From Ceratodon purpureus (lineage: Eukaryota; Streptophyta; Bryopsida; Pseudoditrichales; Ditrichaceae), in NCBI GenBank assembly GCA_014871385.1, contig CM026426.1:68099692-68163691 (forward strand): a stretch of DNA of 64,000 bases, read 5' to 3'. Of the stretch, positions 1 to 10,272 are shown in pieces. Positions within the stretch are counted from its first letter, which is position 1. The number at the start of each line of letters is the position of its first letter. A program made the position numbers and the translations under genes. The notes beneath the pieces were generated by a model. That model was not told the origin of the DNA and did not search any database. It worked only from the letters and a program-made list of their open reading frames with translations.

Positions 1-3000
1 AAGATTCCCGGCCCTTTGACACAGGAGGAGATGGACGGTATGAGGCCAACATACCCCGCGTCAGTTCAACGTCCGTATTTGAGTGCTTCCACACACGGCA
101 CTGTGTACGGTGGATCCGAACCCTCGTACAATGATACCCAAGAGGACCAAAATGTCTCCAGTGCTGCACCTAGTAGGGCCGGTTCGAATACCACTAGGAG
201 CTTGCAGTAACAGGACATGAGTGAAGCACTCCAGATCTCCAAGCGAAAGGAGCTGGACATGTTGTGGTCATCCTTCTTTTACGAAGCCAACATCGCATTC
301 AACGTGGCCAAGCACCTAGCATTTATAAAGGCGGTGAGCACGACGGCGGCTGCCGGATTTGATTACAATCCCCCTTCCTATAACGCGATGCGAACAACGC
401 ACATCAAGGAAAAAAAGAAGTTAATCAAGGCAAAGATTGATGAACGTACGAAAACGTCGACCGAGTTATACGGAGCTATCATTTGCTCTGATGGTTGGGA
501 TAATGTGAATCACGGACCGTTGATGAATGTCATACTAGTATGTCCGGCAGGCGATGTATTTCTTGGGTCTATTGATACGACTGGCGAGAAGAAGTCAATG
601 GGATACATTGCGGGGGAGATGAAGAAGTATATTCGAGAAATTGGCCCTCAGAATGTTGTCCTGATTTGTACGGACAATGCAAGCAACATGCTTGGCGCCA
701 TGGATAATATCCTACAGGATTATCCTCACATGTACAAGCAGGGATGTTGTGCCCATATTCTAGATCTTCTTATGGAGGACTCGGGCAAAGAACGCTCCGT
801 GAAGGATTTGGTCGCCAAAGCTAAACACGTGTGTCATTACATTTGGAGACATCATGTTCCTATGGCCCTTTTCCGCAAATTTGAGCCCAAGTTGTCCTTG
901 GTGGTTCCCGCTGAAACCAGATTCGCTTGTAACTACCTGATGATAGCGCGCCATATGGAGGTTAAATTTGCTTTAGAGCAAGTGGTCATGGCAGCGGAGT
1001 GGTTCAAGTAGGTCGACGGTTTATTCAACCAAACCGAGGGGGTGCGTAATCATGCACGCGCAAGCCTAGTGTGTCAAACAATTCGTGATGATGGGTTCTG
1101 GCATCAGTGTGACAACTTCAAGCACCTGGTGAAACCAGCCCTGGTAGCTCTCAGAACCTTCGATGGAAACCAGCCGGCAATGGGCAAGGCATGGGTTACA
1201 ATGAGCAACCTAAAGGATCACATGTACAGTCTCCGAGGAGACCCTTGCTTTTTCCCACCGGACATGGCAACAAGGCTGGAGAGGCGATTCGACCGTAGCT
1301 GGGACATGATGCACACCGATCTTCATTATGCCGCGACGCTCTTGAACTCTTGGTGCAAAAAACATAAGAGCTTACAAGCCATAGGAGAAGCGAAGGCGGC
1401 TCTCAATCGGGTGTTTCGTCAGGTGGGTGGGCAAATGGGAATTCCATTTGCCGATCTCGTGGTAGAGATTACCCACTTCAAAGAGGAACGTGGCCCTTAC
1501 AGCCCCGAAGTGACCATCGATATCAAAGCAGCAAATCTGGAACCCCATCAATGGTGGCAGAGGATTGGGGGGGGGCCCTTGGCAATCATTGCGAAGCGCA
1601 TTTTATCTCAGGTCTGCTCCGCCTCATCGTGTGAACGGAATTGGAGCATATATTTGTTTGTCCACAACAAGGTACGAAACCGCCTGGGGGTGGAGAAGTC
1701 TGAGGCCTTGGTGTACATTTATACAAACAACAGACTCCTCCGTGAACGCCCAAAGCCCAACCCCCTCAGATGGTACGAGAACAATGCATGGTCAGAGGAG
1801 TCAGATCCGGAGAGAGATCCAACATTAGGAGAAAAATCAGGTCACAAAAAGGCCGTGTAAGCGGCACGTGAGAGAAAAAAACGGGCGCTGCCCGCGTACT
1901 TTTTGACATGGCATGTGAGGTGCCACCGTGGTGCCAGCAACCGCCACGGGGGCTCGAACCAATGACCTCCGAGGGAGGCGTGTGGAGGGCACATCTACAG
2001 TGTCGGGCTGACACAACCTGCCCACTTGGGACCAAAGCCCGAGCCGAGGCATTCATGTCTCACCTAATATTCCGAGGACCTCTGTTGTGAGTGCGCCACG
2101 CAGTTCTGTGCGGGCAGCAACTCTGGCATCCGCTGCCAGCGGCAGAGGTGCCCAAAGTAGGGAGTTCACCTAGAAAGGCCAGGCTTACACGGCCTTATTT
2201 TGAGCTCATTTTTCTCCTAATGGCAAAGAGGACGGAGATGACGACGATCATTACATTCCAGTTGACCACGCAGACGGTGAGGATGATGACGTCTGGGACA
2301 TGATAACAACGACGTTAACACGAATGGGCACAACGACGGTAATGACAACGGGGGTGATGACGCTAACCGCAACAATCCTCGTGACCGCAACAACCACGAT
2401 GATAACAGAATATAACCAAGGAAACCCGGACATGAACATCTACGAAGACAAATTACCCACACTCCCGGTTTTTGATGAAGCGGTTAATGCAGAAGGAAGA
2501 GACGCACGTGACGAAGGAGATGCTATTCCAGTCCATATCAATCCCGATAACAATGACGGCGTTGCGGATGATTCATCCAGCGAGGACCATCTTGGCAACG
2601 ATATCCATGCTGGCAATGATGACGAGGACAATGACAAAGGGGGTGATGGAAGTCATGGACGGGCTGCAGATGGACCTCATTGGACTGGTCTCGTTAGTGG
2701 GGAGGGCAACTGGGGAACAGTTCCGGCACAAGGAGACTCAAGCTTGCTTCAAGAGATTCCTCCTGCTCAGGAGAGAAGGACCGTTCACGCAATCCCCGCA
2801 CGGACTGTGCCTCCATCGCAACCCACTGATATGGGGGATAACGAACCAGATACAATCGTGGATGGAGGCCTGGCTCGAAGGCCCACGGGTTCAATGGGCG
2901 CAAAAATAGCTCGACTCCTTAGATCATCTGCAGCGGCGAGGCCTCCACTCAATCGAGCTGGTGGTAGTCGGCGTGGTGCCTCCACCGCCAACCAAGACGC

Positions 3001-3541
3001 CGTGGCGCCAGCTATAGACGACGCCATACAGAGTGTGGCCCAGCGTGGTGCGAAGAAGTCCACAGACAGGGTTGTTAGGAAACCACCATCACAAGAACCC
3101 CGTGGAGGAACACGAAAGACAAGCAAAAGAATCGGACCTGATCCCCTCCCATTCTATAGAGGGTACACTGAAGGTGGGCCATCTTCTGGAACTGGGGTTG
3201 TTTGCACACGCGTAATCAGTGAGGATGGCATCAGAGCCATCGGTAATGGAGGAAAGGAGAGGCCTATGAAGCGCCTAGTAAGTGCCAGAGATGGCGATAC
3301 GGGGGAAATTTCCATCCAAGTGCGCAATATTACATTGGAGGTGAAAGGAGAGGTACGAGCTCCAGTGGTCGGTGATCCTGAGGATGAAGGTGACGACGAT
3401 CGCTCAGACGAGGAAGACCTGGATTGCGATGAGGCGCCAAATGACGGGGATGTGATAATCCGGCACGAATTGGGGGCCACTTTGGCTCGGAAAAGACAAT
3501 CTTCACGCAAGAAAAAGCCCCGCAAAGCAAGGAGAGAGTAG
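1..3541 (+). pseudogene. hAT-superfamily transposase, broken, 5' end outside window
   Basis: One reading frame is open from base 1, so the BED-type zinc finger expected upstream lies outside the window. The segment at 217-1011 matches the DUF659 region of plant hAT transposases (motifs FFYEANIAFNVA, ICSDGWDNVN, CTDNASNM, GCCAHILDLLMED). Bases 1042-1860 hold the C-terminal dimerisation region (SASSCERNWS, KVRNRLGVEKSEALVYIY). The frame is interrupted by TAA at 208-210, TAG at 1009-1011 and an inserted element at 1823-2222. After the insertion the same frame resumes with an acidic Asp/Glu-rich tail (GKEDGDDDDHYIPVDHADGE) and runs to a basic C-terminus at 3541. The family cuts and pastes DNA in the nucleus; this copy cannot make a full protein. 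The acidic tail of over 400 residues is longer than in familiar plant hAT proteins. Family assignment is firm; the exact end of the original protein is less sure. Confidence 0.9.
1823..2222. mobile_element. 400-bp inverted-repeat element inserted in the hAT gene
   Basis: Both ends carry a 40-bp terminal inverted repeat, 1823-1862 against 2183-2222, with 36 of 40 positions identical by eye. The outer motif is CATTAGGAGAAAAAT and the inner motif GGCCGTGTAAGC. No transposase is encoded, so it is MITE-like. Removing 400 bp reconnects the hAT frame on both sides. No clear target-site duplication is visible. The interior contains GGTTCGAGCCC on the minus strand (about 1950), resembling a Pol III B box. 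The superfamily cannot be named from the ends. Confidence 0.75.
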
Positions 3542-3876
3542 ATTGTGGTCTCTTTTTTAGCGCATGAAGTAGCAGTAAATGTAACCATAAAATCTACCCG
3601 CTAAAAACCCAAAAGAAATACTATGTTATTCTTAATTTTTTATTTTTTTTTGCTAATACCTTCTTATTACGTAGACATATACTGTTACTTAGAGACAACC
3701 TAGTTCATTATCTCACACTCGAAGGAATTGTATGGATGTGCTCTGTATTATTTTTTGAGCGCTAAATGCGGTTAATATATTTCCATTGAGTCATTGAGGA
3801 GTGATTCTTTTTTTTTATTTTGTTCAATATATGAGTATACCGTAGTCGAACCTGTATGTAACGCTACATATCGGGG
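3542..3876. other. Intergenic, AT-rich, no gene seen
   Basis: This stretch separates the hAT remnant from the GC-rich array. It contains T-rich runs and no convincing ORF. The AGCGCTAAAT motif near 3760 is weakly similar to the complement of TTCAGCGCT near 6529 beyond the opposite array, so it may hold one end of the kinase-bearing unit, but that is only a suggestion. Confidence 0.5.
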
Positions 3877-4232
3877 CGCGTGCACGAGGATGGGCGCGTA
3901 CAGGAAGGCGCGCGATTGCACGGAGTCAGGCGCGTGCGCGGAGACGGGCGCGTGCACGGTCACGGGCGCGTGAAGCGTGCTCGCGCGTATAGATAACCGG
4001 CGCGTGCAGGGTTACGGGCGCGAGCACGCGGGCACAGGCGCCTGCGGCGTCGTCGGGCGCGCCCGATGTGGGCTGACGGGCGCGCACGCGGGCACAAACG
4101 CGCGCACACGCGCGCACGCGCGCGGGCTGTCTCATCGGGCGCGTGCGAACGCGGTTGACGGGCGCGTGTGGATGGGCGCATGCGGACGGGCGCATGTGGA
4201 GGCCCTGAACGCGCGCGTGTACGCGCTTACGG
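3877..4232 (+). repeat. GC-rich irregular GGGCGCG array, left copy
   Basis: About 350 bp built of irregular 14-40 bp units, most beginning ACGGGCGCG or TCGGGCGCG followed by TG-rich variable bases. Composition jumps abruptly from AT-rich flanks. Long ORFs run through it on both strands, but their products are Arg/Ala/His-rich low complexity and are artefacts of repeat composition. The same unit occurs in opposite orientation at 6196-6523, so the two arrays flank the kinase-like locus as inverted subterminal repeats. Confidence 0.8.
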
Positions 4233-4244
4233 GCGCGATCAGCC

Positions 4245-4269
4245 AAGGGGAGCATAAAAGGCTCCCCTT
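4245..4269 (+). promoter_or_regulatory. TATA-like box inside a perfect 9-bp inverted repeat
   Basis: AAGGGGAGC and GCTCCCCTT face each other around a 7-bp ATAAAAG loop, directly downstream of the GC-rich array. The position, about 180 bp before the ATG at 4435, fits a core promoter for the kinase-like locus. The palindrome could also be a protein-binding site. Function is inferred from position only. Confidence 0.4.
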
Positions 4270-4434
4270 AACCCTTATTTTCTACTTTTCAAAGTCTCCT
4301 CTTCCAGGTGACTCCTTGTCCTAGCTCGTGACTCCACGTGCTCTGCTTGGAAATGCAGGAAGTGAAAGCAATCAGATTGGGTGGGGGGGAACTTTTGTTT
4401 TTTTCTTTTTGGTGTCCAATTTATTATTCCAACT

Positions 4435-6003
4435 ATGTCGGTCTCTCGTGGATCCGAGAAACGTCCTGCGTACTTAGATCTTGATGCTCCTGTAGATGAG
4501 GTGGTGGCAACCTCCACAGCACCATCTCATACAGGCTCAAACCCGTCATCGAGCTCATCAGGAAAGAAGAACCGGAAACGGGCGAGTGAGAAGGACCCGG
4601 ACTACCCACCTCCTCAGTACCAGGACTTCGTTCGAGAGCTAACATTGGAGTGGTACGGATGTCGTAAACGGGAGGCGATTACCCGTACATACGTTGACAA
4701 GGGGGAGTCGGGAATTAAGGCATTGAAGTGGCAGTTGGAAGAGTATTTGTGGAATAAGCTGCAGAGTTCCGAGAGATATAATGATTGTATTAATTACTAT
4801 CATTTTCCTAAGTGGATGGAGCAACAAATAATAACAAACACTACGAACATTGTGCATATGTTTGAGTGTGTCAACAAAAAGCCCACGGAGGGCTACTCGC
4901 AGGCGCAGAAGGAGGAGATAGAGAAGCTCAAATATGTTCAAGATTTGTGCACGAGATTCTCGAGTAATAGGACGAGGGTGAGGCCATGGCTTGAAGCTGG
5001 ACTGAAAAGCGCAATGGATAAATACTTGTAGGGAGCAGTGGTCTCGGTTCCAAGAGGGGTCAAGTTGGTTCCGCTGTCAGGCACAAAGGAAGGCGGTTAT
5101 GGTAAAGTCCGAAAATTACGTATTATTGGCATGGAAACCATACCTAGGACTTGTGTCTTTGCGGAGAAGATGTCCAAGGCTCCTGGCGAGACCTAGAAGC
5201 GGTACGAGACATCAATAGAAGCCATGGTTTGCAGGATTGACCATCCCGACGTTATTAAGTTTTTTGCGGTCAATGACTGGACGATGGAAGCCTACACGCT
5301 TTGGTGGAATGGGGATTGCCTGCAGAATTTTCTGAACAGGTTTAATTCAAATATCAGGGAGGGTACTCAGAGCCGTAACATCCACAAGCAGACGGATCTG
5401 CCTATGGAAACACGTGACCGTGTTAAGGCCTTCCGCACCCATAGGGCCAAGCTAGCTTGGGCACTGATCTGTATTATGGATCGGGTCCATAAGGGGTATT
5501 TGCAGCATAACGACATCTCCCCGGGAAACGTCTTGCTTCACTTCCCAGAGGATAAAGTGAGCGAAGTTTACATTGGAGTATGCGATTGGGGCCTTGCAAG
5601 TCGGATGTGTGAGACAATTCCTTCAAGGTACGGTTACCCAACTGCAGCGGAGCGTACGGCTGCCTTCAAGGAACGTGGTACTTTTGTCGCTCCGGAGTTG
5701 TGGTACACTTATGGTAAGCCAAATTCGGAGACCTCATATGAAACTCTAAGGAGGAGACATCTATATACGCAGGCTGCCAATGCGTACTCGGTTGGAGTGG
5801 TAGCAAATATGATTTGGAAGGACGAGGACGACTTTGACCTTTTCAAGGATGCAGCAAGGAAGGCTAGATTTGCAGTGGTGTTGAAGGAGCTCACAATTCC
5901 CGATCCCAAGAACCGCTCCACCTTGCAGGTGGCCCACGCTACTCTAACTGCCCCTCCCTACAATTTCCAGATCCCAGAGTGTTGTTATCGCAAACATATT
6001 TAG
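4435..6003 (+). pseudogene. Protein-kinase-like gene with two in-frame stops
   Basis: A single frame from ATG 4435 to 6003 is broken only by TAG at 5029-5031 and TAG at 5194-5196. The first part (about 200 codons) is not recognised; it starts with a Ser/Lys-rich linker and then looks helical. The second part shows kinase landmarks in order: glycine loop GTKEGGYGKV near 5080, a candidate VAIK lysine in VFAEKMSK, catalytic loop HNDISPGN at 5506 (HRD replaced by HND, Asp and Asn kept), CDWGLA at 5581 in place of DFG, and VAPELW near 5686. Catalytic residues appear kept, so the ancestor was probably an active or recently active kinase. The locus sits between two inverted GC-rich arrays, with a TATA-like palindrome upstream, and has no visible introns. 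It may be cargo of an undescribed transposable unit; a decayed host kinase is the alternative. Confidence 0.75.
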
Positions 6004-6195
6004 AAGTACGCAAGTAGTGACAACAATGTGATATTCCCAGTTCTCCATAAGAGGGGACATTCTTTGTAAGTGGTTTACTGCCACAATTTTGCAATACTTT
6101 TTAATAAGCACTGTACTTCCCAATTGCCCTCTCCTGAAATACATGCCCTCTCTTGTGATGTTGCCCGAGGTCGCTCTTTCCCTACTAACCTGCAG

Positions 6196-6523
6196 CGCTC
6201 GCGCCCGACCGCCGGCGCCCGATGTAGCGCACTCGCCCAAACGCACGCGCCCAAACGCACGCGCCCAATACTGTGTGCGCTCGATCCAAGCTCGCGCCCA
6301 CATGACTGCGCCCGATAAGTGTGCTCGCAACCGTCAACTGGATTGCGCCCGCAGCGACGCTCGCGCCCGTTTGCACGCGCACGCGCACGGCCGAAACGAC
6401 GCACGCGCCCTCGCTCTCCCGCACTCCTGCGCGCGCCCGTGACATCGCGTTCGCGCGGATGCTCGCGCCCGTCGTACTGCTTGCGCTCATTCGCTCGCCC
6501 CCGTAATCACGCTCGCGCCTGCA
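6196..6523 (-). repeat. GC-rich irregular GGGCGCG array, right copy, inverted
   Basis: Read on the minus strand this shows the same GGGCGCG-headed units as the left array, for example GGGCGCGTGCGTTT twice in tandem near 6240. Spacing is irregular, about 14-40 bp. ORFs predicted here on both strands are compositional. The array begins about 190 bp after the end of the kinase-like frame. Together with the left copy it gives the locus a symmetrical structure of roughly 2.65 kb. Confidence 0.8.
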
Positions 6524-7071
6524 CTAATTCAGCGCTAGGTAAATTCGTTTTACCCTTACCGCGAGTCAACTGGTCAACGCCCTTATGTGACGGACACGGG
6601 GGTGTGTCTTGTCACCATGACGGACTAACGGACTAACGTACGGTCGGTCTATTATCACAACCATGCACATGGCAAAGAAATATTCATTTCTTTTGAAAAA
6701 ATAATGTTATCCTCTCAAAAATCAAATTTCTCAATTTTTGTTTTTCAACAAAAAAATCAATAAAATTGACCTTAAATGACTTGGAATTAACAAAATAGTG
6801 CACAAGTGAATTCATTCTATTTTTGTTTTTTTATCTTCATAATTTTCTTACGTTACATTTTCTATTTTTAGAATTGTGTTTTAAAGAAATGAGCCCCTCA
6901 CCCTCCACGATGAGTTTCCGGTGACTAATTTCTAGCGTCCAATGAATTCTTGCCAAGTCAATAATTTTAAGTGAGTTTGGAGCCCTCATGTGTGGTCCTC
7001 TCTATATGGTGGTCTTGGTGATGAAATCTAGATTCCCTTTCAAGTGGTCGCATTTTGTACTCTAAACACCC
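6524..7071. other. Intergenic, AT-rich, no gene seen
   Basis: Unique-looking sequence with homopolymer runs of A and T and no convincing coding frame. A possible end of the GC-array unit may lie near 6530-6640, where GACGGACTAACGGACTAACG forms a short direct repeat. Confidence 0.5.
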
Positions 7072-7680
7072 CTAATGCAGATGGGTCACGGAAACAACCA
7101 CAGACAGAGCTCCATTTGGAGCAGTTTCCTCAAACCTAGGGACAATCAGGATCGGTGCATTCTGGTACTGCTCCTTAATCTTCTTCCAGGCCTGCTCACA
7201 CTGGTAGGACCAGATAAAGTCCTCAGTTTTCCTCATCAGGCTGGTGATAGCTTCCGTTATTGAAGCATAGGCCTTGATGTAACATCTGTTAAACTGGGCA
7301 AAATCGTTAAAAATCTGTATATCAACTAGTTTCTTGGGTCTAGACATTTTTTCAATGGCCTCAATTTTCTTGGGGTCCAGAAACTTACCTTCCTTGGATA
7401 CAATATGGCCCAGGATAATACTAGAATACATCTGGAAAAAGCATTTTTCAAGGATCATGCTTATGCGAAACTCTTTGCATTTCAGAAAACACAGTCTCAA
7501 CTTGACCAGATGACTGACTATGTCACTGTTAACACTGAAATCATCCAGAGACAGTTTCATGAAATCACCAATAAAATCACAAAAAACACGGTTTACCGCT
7601 CTCTGATAGGTTGGTGGAGCATTCTTTAGCCCGAATGGCATCACCACCCAGACAAATGCCCCGGGCCCTCACAAGATTAG
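7072..7680 (-). pseudogene. Ty3/Gypsy reverse transcriptase fragment
   Basis: The minus strand encodes the C-terminal part of a Gypsy-type reverse transcriptase and the beginning of its RNase H. Visible motifs are VMPFGLKNAPPTYQRAVN, a catalytic box reading SLDDFSV where YIDDxxV is usual, LGHIVSKEGKFLDPKKIEAI, and IWSYQCEQAWKKIKEQYQ followed by APILIVP. Gag, protease, integrase and LTRs were not found nearby. The loss of the aromatic residue in the catalytic box and the loss of frame at both ends mark it as a dead fragment. Confidence 0.85.
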
Positions 7681-8386
7681 TGTTGCATTTCAGATTTGGG
7701 AGATTTGGGTCAAATATGTCTGTGAATTGCAACATCTGAGATTTTTGGTTGATTTTTGATTCAGTATGCATCTTTGTTTTGGAATCTTGAGTTTGCCAGG
7801 AGGACGAAGATGTTGCAGAGTTGCAATGTCCAACTGCCCATCCTGCCTTGAAGGTTCAAGCTGTTTCAGGATGTTCTTGGGGTAAGGTAATCCAGTAAGT
7901 TGACACTGTGCAAATTTTAGATGTTTGATTACAAGAAGTGACGAATGGTATTCATCCAATCTCCAAAAAGCATTTCAAATTTGCAACGCTCAAGAATGAG
8001 GTCGTATGTTTCAAAAATCATTGAATTGAAGCAACCAAGTCATATCCAATGTTACAGCAACCCAATGTTACAGGGGACTGTAGATATGGGTTGATGTCAC
8101 GGTGTTTCCAACAATCCCATGGGAAGAAATCCAATATTCTGTCATAACAGTGCAGCTTATGGAATGTGCATTAAATGTAACCCTGACAGCAGAGTGATCG
8201 ACTGTGCAGATGTTGCAATGTTTCAAGTTCTAGATTAAAGAAACGTTACAAATAGAAGAAATTAGTCGAATATAGTACAATTTGGATTAAATTGTGATTT
8301 ATATTCGCAATAGTAATTATAACAATTTAAATAAATTTGCTCTGACATCAACCAATTGGCTTTTTTCTTTGTATATCTTTTCTGAT
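7681..8386. other. Intergenic, no gene seen
   Basis: Noncoding sequence between the Gypsy fragment and the first GGGGGAAGCAC element. It has several short direct repeats built on GATGTTGCA and no supported ORF. Decayed retroelement sequence may be included, but nothing could be matched. Confidence 0.45.
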
Positions 8387-8390
8387 ATAC

Positions 8391-9114
8391 GGGGGAAGCA
8401 CAATAAAGTGGACCACAAAGTGCAATGTGTGATCATTTGGAAGTGATTATGAAGTGTGCTGTTTTTCAAAGCTCAAATCTGATTTTGAGCATTTTGGTGT
8501 GGTTTTGAGCATTTAAGTCACTTTTTAAGGTGTCATAACGTATCTTACTCGCATCTCCATAAAAAAAACATCTTTGATTGAAACTTAATTTGACCACTAA
8601 TTCTAAATCATGAAAATGAACTTTTCCAAAATCTTATTTTCTTCATTTGGTGCCCTCTATTGTCTTTAAAGGATGTTTTTTCCAATTTGAAAAACAATGT
8701 TCGGTGAAAAAAAAAGTGACAAAAAGTATCGCTGAAGTGGCCTTCTTAAAAAACATCCTGGCGATACTTTTGGAACCCTAAACCAATTAATGAGTATATG
8801 AATTGACTATTTTAGAATACATCTTAAACATATAGATGGCACCACTTCAACAAAAGTGATTTTTAGATAATTTTTGATTCGTTTATAGCTACTTATCAAA
8901 TGACTGCATTCACTTTGCTTGGGTTTGAAGCCCTCATACAGTAACTTTAAAGTGTCTACTTTGCATGAAACTTTTCCAAGTTGTACAAAAACAAGTTGAG
9001 AATCCATATTAGCAAAAAAAATTGACTTCAATTACATCTTTCCATCACTTTTGTGCAATTTTTGCAAAAGGGCTGAAACTCGCAATGAGACGTCCACTTT
9101 ATTGTGCATCCCCC
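8391..9114. mobile_element. Non-autonomous TIR element, copy A
   Basis: The ends are inverted repeats of about 23 bp: GGGGGAAGCACAATAAAGTG at 8391, and GGGGGATGCACAATAAAGTG read from the minus strand ending at 9114. A 4-bp direct repeat ATAC flanks it (8387-8390 and 9115-9118). Its first 350 bp closely match copy B at 9532. No transposase is encoded. The 4-bp duplication and G-rich ends do not fit the common plant MITE classes (Stowaway TA, Tourist TWA, hAT 8 bp), so the superfamily is left open. Confidence 0.8.
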
Positions 9115-9131
9115 ATACCAATGTCTGTATA

Positions 9132-9369
9132 CAGGGTTGTTCATGGGACATAAGGACCAGACCGTCCGTCCGGTCTGCTCGTCCGTCCGTTAAGGGTCAT
9201 GTCCGGTCCATAAGAGAATATTTGAGCATATTCGAGCATATTCGAGCATATTTGAGAAAAAATTAGGAATATTCATAGAATATGTCCGATTTTCACCTAG
9301 GACCGACCGGTCCGTTCGTCCGTTCGTGTCCGGAAATTTTGCCCATGTCCGTCCGTTATGACAACCCTG
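9132..9369. mobile_element. hAT-type MITE, 238 bp, perfect 8-bp TSD
   Basis: The element starts CAGGGTTGTTCAT and ends ATGACAACCCTG, giving hAT-like inverted ends. The 8-bp sequence TCTGTATA occurs immediately on both sides (9124-9131 and 9370-9377). The interior is rich in GTCCG and CGGAC motifs near both ends, probable subterminal transposase sites, and contains the tandem TTCGAGCATA. It is non-coding. Perfect flanking duplications suggest a fairly recent insertion. Confidence 0.92.
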
Positions 9370-9531
9370 TCTGTATATCAATATCCACAGTCAGAAACCA
9401 TATTGTGTATTGATAAACATCTAGTGGAACCTGTGCCATTGAATACATTGACCACAACTCAAATTTGTCTCCTCAACAAATTCCAGCGCGGAACAGTCTA
9501 GCTGTTTTATATAATAGATGTCGTATATTTT

Positions 9532-10268
9532 GGGGGAGAGCACAATAAAGTGGACCACAAAGTGCAAAATGTGACCACCAACAAGTGAATATGAAGTGTG
9601 CTGTTTTTTAAGGCTCAAAGCTGATTTTGAGCATTTTGGTGTAGTTTTTGAGCATTTTAGTCACTTTTTAGGGTGTCATAAGGTATCTTTTATACATCTT
9701 CATAAAAAGAACATCTTCAATTGAAACTTAATTTGACCACTAGTTCTAATTCATGAAAATGAACTTTTCCAAAGTCTTAATTTCTTCATTTGGAGCCATC
9801 TATTGTCTTTAGAGGATGTTTTTTCCAATTTGAAAAACAATGTTCGGTGAAAAAAAACGCCCCAAAAGTTTCGTCGAAAACACTGTCCTGAAAACGTCGG
9901 AACGACACTTTTAGTCCATCCGAGGTTCCAAAGTACTGAAACAGGTACATTTATATAACCCTATTTCAAAAGCGGGGTGCCTAGCGAAATTAAAAGTGAT
10001 ATCGGACAAAACCCTAAACCGTTCTGTTCACTTTTCGAAACGAGTCAGTTCACTTTGTCCGAGTTCGACATCTCCGTTTTCCATGTTAAACTCCATGTCT
10101 TCTCCCGCCACTTTGGGACGTTGAAGTCCATCAAGTCTATTTTCGGTATTCCAAACTTAATCTTGCATCGACATAACGTAGATCCCACTTTCCCTAGTGT
10201 TTACGGAAGGGGCTGAAATTGGTGAAAAGATAAGCACTTTTTTGGTCCACTTTATTGTGCTTCCCCCC
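9532..10268. mobile_element. Non-autonomous TIR element, copy B
   Basis: Same family as copy A. The left end is GGGGGAGAGCACAATAAAGT; the right end, read from the minus strand, is GGGGGGAAGCACAATAAAGT. A 4-bp TTTT direct repeat flanks it (9528-9531 and 10269-10272). Bases 9532-9860 align closely with 8391-8730 of copy A, while the right halves differ more. An ORF-like stretch inside (9977-10216) has no recognisable product. A 4-bp duplication in both copies supports a real family with that insertion signature. Confidence 0.8.
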
Positions 10269-10272
10269 TTTT

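Noticed and set aside
3926-4324. Long ORFs on both strands across the left GC-rich array (and likewise at 6070-6640)
   Set aside because: Products are Arg/Ala/His/Cys low complexity, exist in several frames at once, and follow the repeat unit; they reflect composition and not coding.
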